In this document: one piece after another, positions 12,868 through 14,705 of the stretch | How positions within the stretch are numbered: position 1 is the stretch's first letter | Layout of the letters: each line of letters starts with the position of its first letter | Source: Streptomyces sp. NRRL WC-3549 | GTDB taxonomy: Bacteria; Actinomycetota; Actinomycetes; Streptomycetales; Streptomycetaceae | Assembly: GCF_000721935.1 (NCBI RefSeq) | Contig: NZ_KL585411.1 | Coordinates: 48,001-62,705, forward strand | Length of the DNA stretch: 14,705 bases | Direction: 5' to 3' | The notes under the pieces: generated by a model | The model's database searches: none | Told to the model about the DNA's origin: nothing | What the model saw: the letters and a program-made list of their open reading frames with translations, nothing else | Position numbers and translations under genes: made by a program

Positions 12868-12904
12868 GTGAGGCAGTCTGGCACGGCCCGTAAGCTGGGG
12901 AGTT
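12868..12904. promoter_or_regulatory. 37-bp divergent promoter region
   Basis: Only 37 bp separate two divergent start codons. On the minus strand CAGACT (12880-12875) ends 7 nt before the reductase ATG. On the plus strand TAAGCT (12891-12896) ends 8 nt before the zapE GTG. Both fit -10 boxes for leaderless transcripts; no good -35 is seen for either. GGGGAG (12897-12902) is only 2 nt from the GTG, too close for a normal ribosome binding site. Confidence 0.35.
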
Positions 12905-13999
12905 GTGTCGTCCTCCTCCACCGCCAAGCCGGGGCAGAGCCCCATAGCCGAAGCGGCCCCGCAGTCCCTGTGCGCCCTCGAACCGCACGTCCCCGCCGAC
13001 CGCCTGGTCGCGGAGATGGTGCCGCCGCCGCGCTTCGACTCGGTGCGCTTCGAGACGTACGAACCCGCCCCGGACCAGCCGAGTCAGCGCAAGGCCGTCG
13101 AGGTGCTCAGCGCGTTCGCGGCCGGACTCGGGGGTGCCCACGCCGCCGGTCCGGGCAAGCGCAAGTGGTTCGGGAAGAAGACCGCGGCTCCCGCCGGACC
13201 GCGCGGCGTCTACCTCGACGGCGGGTACGGCGTCGGCAAGACGCACCTGCTGGCCTCCCTCTGGCACGCCACCCCGGCCGACCCGTCGCTCAAGGCGTTC
13301 GGCACGTTCGTCGAGCTGACGAACCTGGTCGGGGCGCTCGGCTTCCAGCAGACCGTGCAGACCCTCGGCGGGCACCGGCTGCTCTGCATCGACGAATTCG
13401 AACTCGACGACCCGGGTGACACCGTCCTGGTGTCCTCCCTGCTCAGCAGGCTGGTCGAGGCGGGTGTGGCGCTGGCCGCCACTTCGAACACACTTCCCGG
13501 GAAGCTCGGCGAGGGCCGGTTCGCCGCCGCGGACTTCCTCCGGGAGATCCAGGGCCTCTCCGCGCACTTCCGTCCCCTGCGGATCGACGGTGAGGACTAC
13601 CGCCACCGGGGACTGCCCGAGGCCCCGCCGCCGTACTCCTCGGACCAGGTCACGAAGGCCGCGTACACCACGCCGGGCGCCTCCCTGGACGACTTCCCGG
13701 CGCTGCTCGGCCATCTCGCCCGGGTCCACCCGAGCCGGTACGGCGCACTGACCGACGGGATCACGGCGGTCTGCCTCACGGACGTCGAGCCGGTACCCGA
13801 CCAGTCGACGGCGCTGCGGCTCGTGGTGCTCGCGGACCGGCTGTACGACCGCGAGGTGCCGGTGCTCGCCTCCGGCCTCCCGTTCGACCGGCTGTTCAGC
13901 GACGAGATGCTGAACGGCGGGTACCAGAAGAAGTACTTCCGGGCGATCTCGCGGCTGACGGCACTGGCGCGTGACGCGAAGGGTCTGGTGGCGCAGTAG
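12905..13999 (+). CDS. zapE: ZapE/AFG1-family cell-division ATPase
   Basis: This 364-residue P-loop ATPase belongs to the AFG1/ZapE family. In E. coli ZapE associates with the Z-ring and destabilises FtsZ polymers under stress; in mitochondria AFG1/LACE1 acts in protein quality control. Visible motifs are Walker A GGYGVGKT (106-113), Walker B LLCIDEFEL (159-167), the sensor-like ATSNTLPGKLGEGRF shortly after, and the family end pattern LPFDRLFSDEMLNGGYQKKYFRAISRL. The first 40 residues are a variable, low-complexity N-terminus. The start is GTG with no properly spaced Shine-Dalgarno. All ATPase residues are present. It is followed by a hairpin and then osmC. Its actinobacterial role is inferred from family only. 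Confidence 0.9.
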   Translation: MSSSSTAKPGQSPIAEAAPQSLCALEPHVPADRLVAEMVPPPRFDSVRFETYEPAPDQPSQRKAVEVLSAFAAGLGGAHAAGPGKRKWFGKKTAAPAGPRGVYLDGGYGVGKTHLLASLWHATPADPSLKAFGTFVELTNLVGALGFQQTVQTLGGHRLLCIDEFELDDPGDTVLVSSLLSRLVEAGVALAATSNTLPGKLGEGRFAAADFLREIQGLSAHFRPLRIDGEDYRHRGLPEAPPPYSSDQVTKAAYTTPGASLDDFPALLGHLARVHPSRYGALTDGITAVCLTDVEPVPDQSTALRLVVLADRLYDREVPVLASGLPFDRLFSDEMLNGGYQKKYFRAISRLTALARDAKGLVAQ

Positions 14000-14013
14000 G
14001 TTCGGGGGGCGTA

Positions 14014-14048
14014 CCGCGTCCGTTCCGGCTCCTGTGCCGTGGACGCGG
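14014..14048 (+). terminator. Hairpin between zapE and the osmC-like gene
   Basis: CCGCGTCC (14014-14021) and GGACGCGG (14041-14048) form a perfect 8-bp stem with a 19-nt loop, 14 bp after the zapE stop. It probably reduces read-through from zapE, leaving the osmC-like gene mainly to its own promoter. Confidence 0.5.
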
Positions 14049-14085
14049 CCCGTACAACCGAGTACACCGTTCGAAGGGACTCCGT

Positions 14086-14514
14086 ATGGCTACCACGCGT
14101 CAGGCGCACACGGTCTGGGAAGGCAACCTGCTCGAGGGCACGGGTGTCGTCTCCCTCGACTCCTCCGGGATCGGGGAGTACCCGGTCTCCTGGCCGTCCC
14201 GCGCGGAGCAGGCGAACGGCAGGACCAGCCCGGAGGAGCTCATCGCTGCGGCGCACTCCAGCTGCTTCTCGATGGCGCTCTCCAACGGCCTGGCGTCGGC
14301 GGGCAACCCGCCGGCCCGGCTCGACACCAAGGCGGAGGTCACCTTCCAGCCCGGTACCGGCATCACCGGCATCCACCTCACCGTGGAGGGTGAGGTCCCG
14401 GGTCTGGACGAGGCGGGCTTCGTGAAGGCCGCCGAGGACGCCAAGGCGAACTGCCCGGTCAGCCAGGCGCTGACGGGCACGTCGATCACGCTCACCGCGT
14501 CGCTCGTCGCCTGA
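14086..14514 (+). CDS. osmC: OsmC-family organic hydroperoxide peroxidase
   Basis: OsmC enzymes reduce organic hydroperoxides with a pair of cysteines and are induced by osmotic or oxidative stress. The 142-residue protein has both: Cys60 in AAAHSSCFSMAL and Cys123 in ANCPVSQAL. The N-terminal WEGNLLEGTGVVSL and the acidic SPEELIAAAHSSC motif are typical of the OsmC rather than the Ohr branch. GAAGGGA (14073-14079) lies 6 nt before the ATG. A strong hairpin follows the stop. Length and active site are normal, so an active cytoplasmic enzyme is expected. A dedicated regulator is not visible. Confidence 0.92.
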   Translation: MATTRQAHTVWEGNLLEGTGVVSLDSSGIGEYPVSWPSRAEQANGRTSPEELIAAAHSSCFSMALSNGLASAGNPPARLDTKAEVTFQPGTGITGIHLTVEGEVPGLDEAGFVKAAEDAKANCPVSQALTGTSITLTASLVA

Positions 14515-14522
14515 CCTCATCC

Positions 14523-14566
14523 GCACGTGTCCCCGGGGCGGCGCCCGCCGCCTCGGGGACACGTGC
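14523..14566. terminator. Strong bidirectional terminator
   Basis: Two 21-base arms (14523-14543 and 14546-14566, beginning GCACGTGTCCCC) are complementary except for one G-T pair and are joined by just two bases. It sits 8 bp after the osmC stop and before the end of a convergent minus-strand gene. It is the most stable hairpin in the window and probably terminates transcription from both sides. Confidence 0.85.
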
Positions 14567-14596
14567 GTCCGGGCCCGTGGCCGCCGCACCGTGTCC

Positions 14597-14705
14597 TCAC
14601 GCCGCCGTCGCAGGCGAGGCGGCGGAGGGCCCGCCGGACGGGGCCGGGGCCGGGGCGGACGGGCGCAGCCCCCGGGCCGCCAGCACGGCGGCCACGGCGG
14701 TGACT
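14597..14705 (-). CDS. C-terminal end of a minus-strand gene (partial)
   Basis: Read on the minus strand, the last 108 bases give VTAVAAVLAARGLRP followed by a Pro/Ala/Ser-rich tail ending PATAA and a TGA (14599-14597). A hydrophobic stretch followed by a disordered tail would suit the last helix of a membrane transporter, but 35 residues are too few to assign a family. The position fits a gene convergent with osmC, with the strong hairpin between. The start lies beyond the window. Confidence 0.45.
   Translation of the reverse strand, partial: VTAVAAVLAARGLRPSAPAPAPSGGPSAASPATAA

Noticed and set aside
11548..13419. Plus-strand frame of 623 codons across the Usp-like and reductase genes
   Set aside because: It is a shadow of two minus-strand genes and the first part of zapE, with Arg-rich low-complexity sequence.
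1..14705. CRISPR arrays, tRNA, rRNA or insertion sequences
   Set aside because: No regularly spaced repeats, no cloverleaf or rRNA-like stretches and no transposase frame were seen on either strand; this was by eye only.

Overview
The window looks like chromosomal DNA of a high-GC actinomycete, most probably Streptomyces. Codon third positions are almost all G or C, long antisense shadow frames lie behind nearly every gene, several starts are GTG or TTG, and the core gene set (murC next to msrB, a ZapE/AFG1 ATPase, a stand-alone pyrimidine reductase, OsmC) is typical of that genus. Bases 1-17 are not genomic. They are the Tn5 (Nextera) mosaic-end adaptor, so the first gene is cut by the end of the assembled contig.

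Layout. (1) Bases 18-1770, minus strand: a probable two-gene unit of a TTG-started MfnB-type furan phosphate synthase followed 8 nt later by an aldehyde dehydrogenase whose 3' part is lost. (2) Bases 2029-3115: two divergent MarR-family regulators around an AT-rich, repeat-laden control region. (3) Bases 3356-5390: a YbjJ-like MFS transporter and a divergent DeoR-family regulator, sharing a 73-bp gap with a four-part dyad. (4) Bases 5546-7957: a large GTPase-associated protein 1 (GAP1) gene with no partner GTPase in view. (5) Bases 8013-8974: a lower-GC patch with what appears to be the C-terminal remnant of a larger protein and a lipoprotein gene whose signal peptide is broken by an in-frame TAG. 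(6) Bases 9090-9560: a small cysteine-rich protein. (7) Bases 9594-12867, minus strand: msrB, murC, a Usp-like conserved protein and a RibD_C pyrimidine reductase. (8) Bases 12905-14514, plus strand: zapE and an osmC-like peroxiredoxin, closed by a strong hairpin. The C-terminal tail of a further minus-strand gene ends the window.

Functional links. msrB and osmC are both oxidative-stress genes but lie in different transcription units. murC and msrB are translationally close: the msrB ribosome binding site overlaps the murC stop. The MFS/DeoR pair suggests uptake or export of a small molecule sensed as a phosphorylated metabolite. The most unusual metabolic content is the MfnB-aldehyde dehydrogenase pair. 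MfnB makes a furan aldehyde phosphate known from methanofuran biosynthesis, and no other methanofuran gene is visible here, so the pathway it feeds is open. Several genes lack a Shine-Dalgarno sequence and have a -10-like hexamer 6-8 nt before the start codon, which suggests leaderless transcripts.
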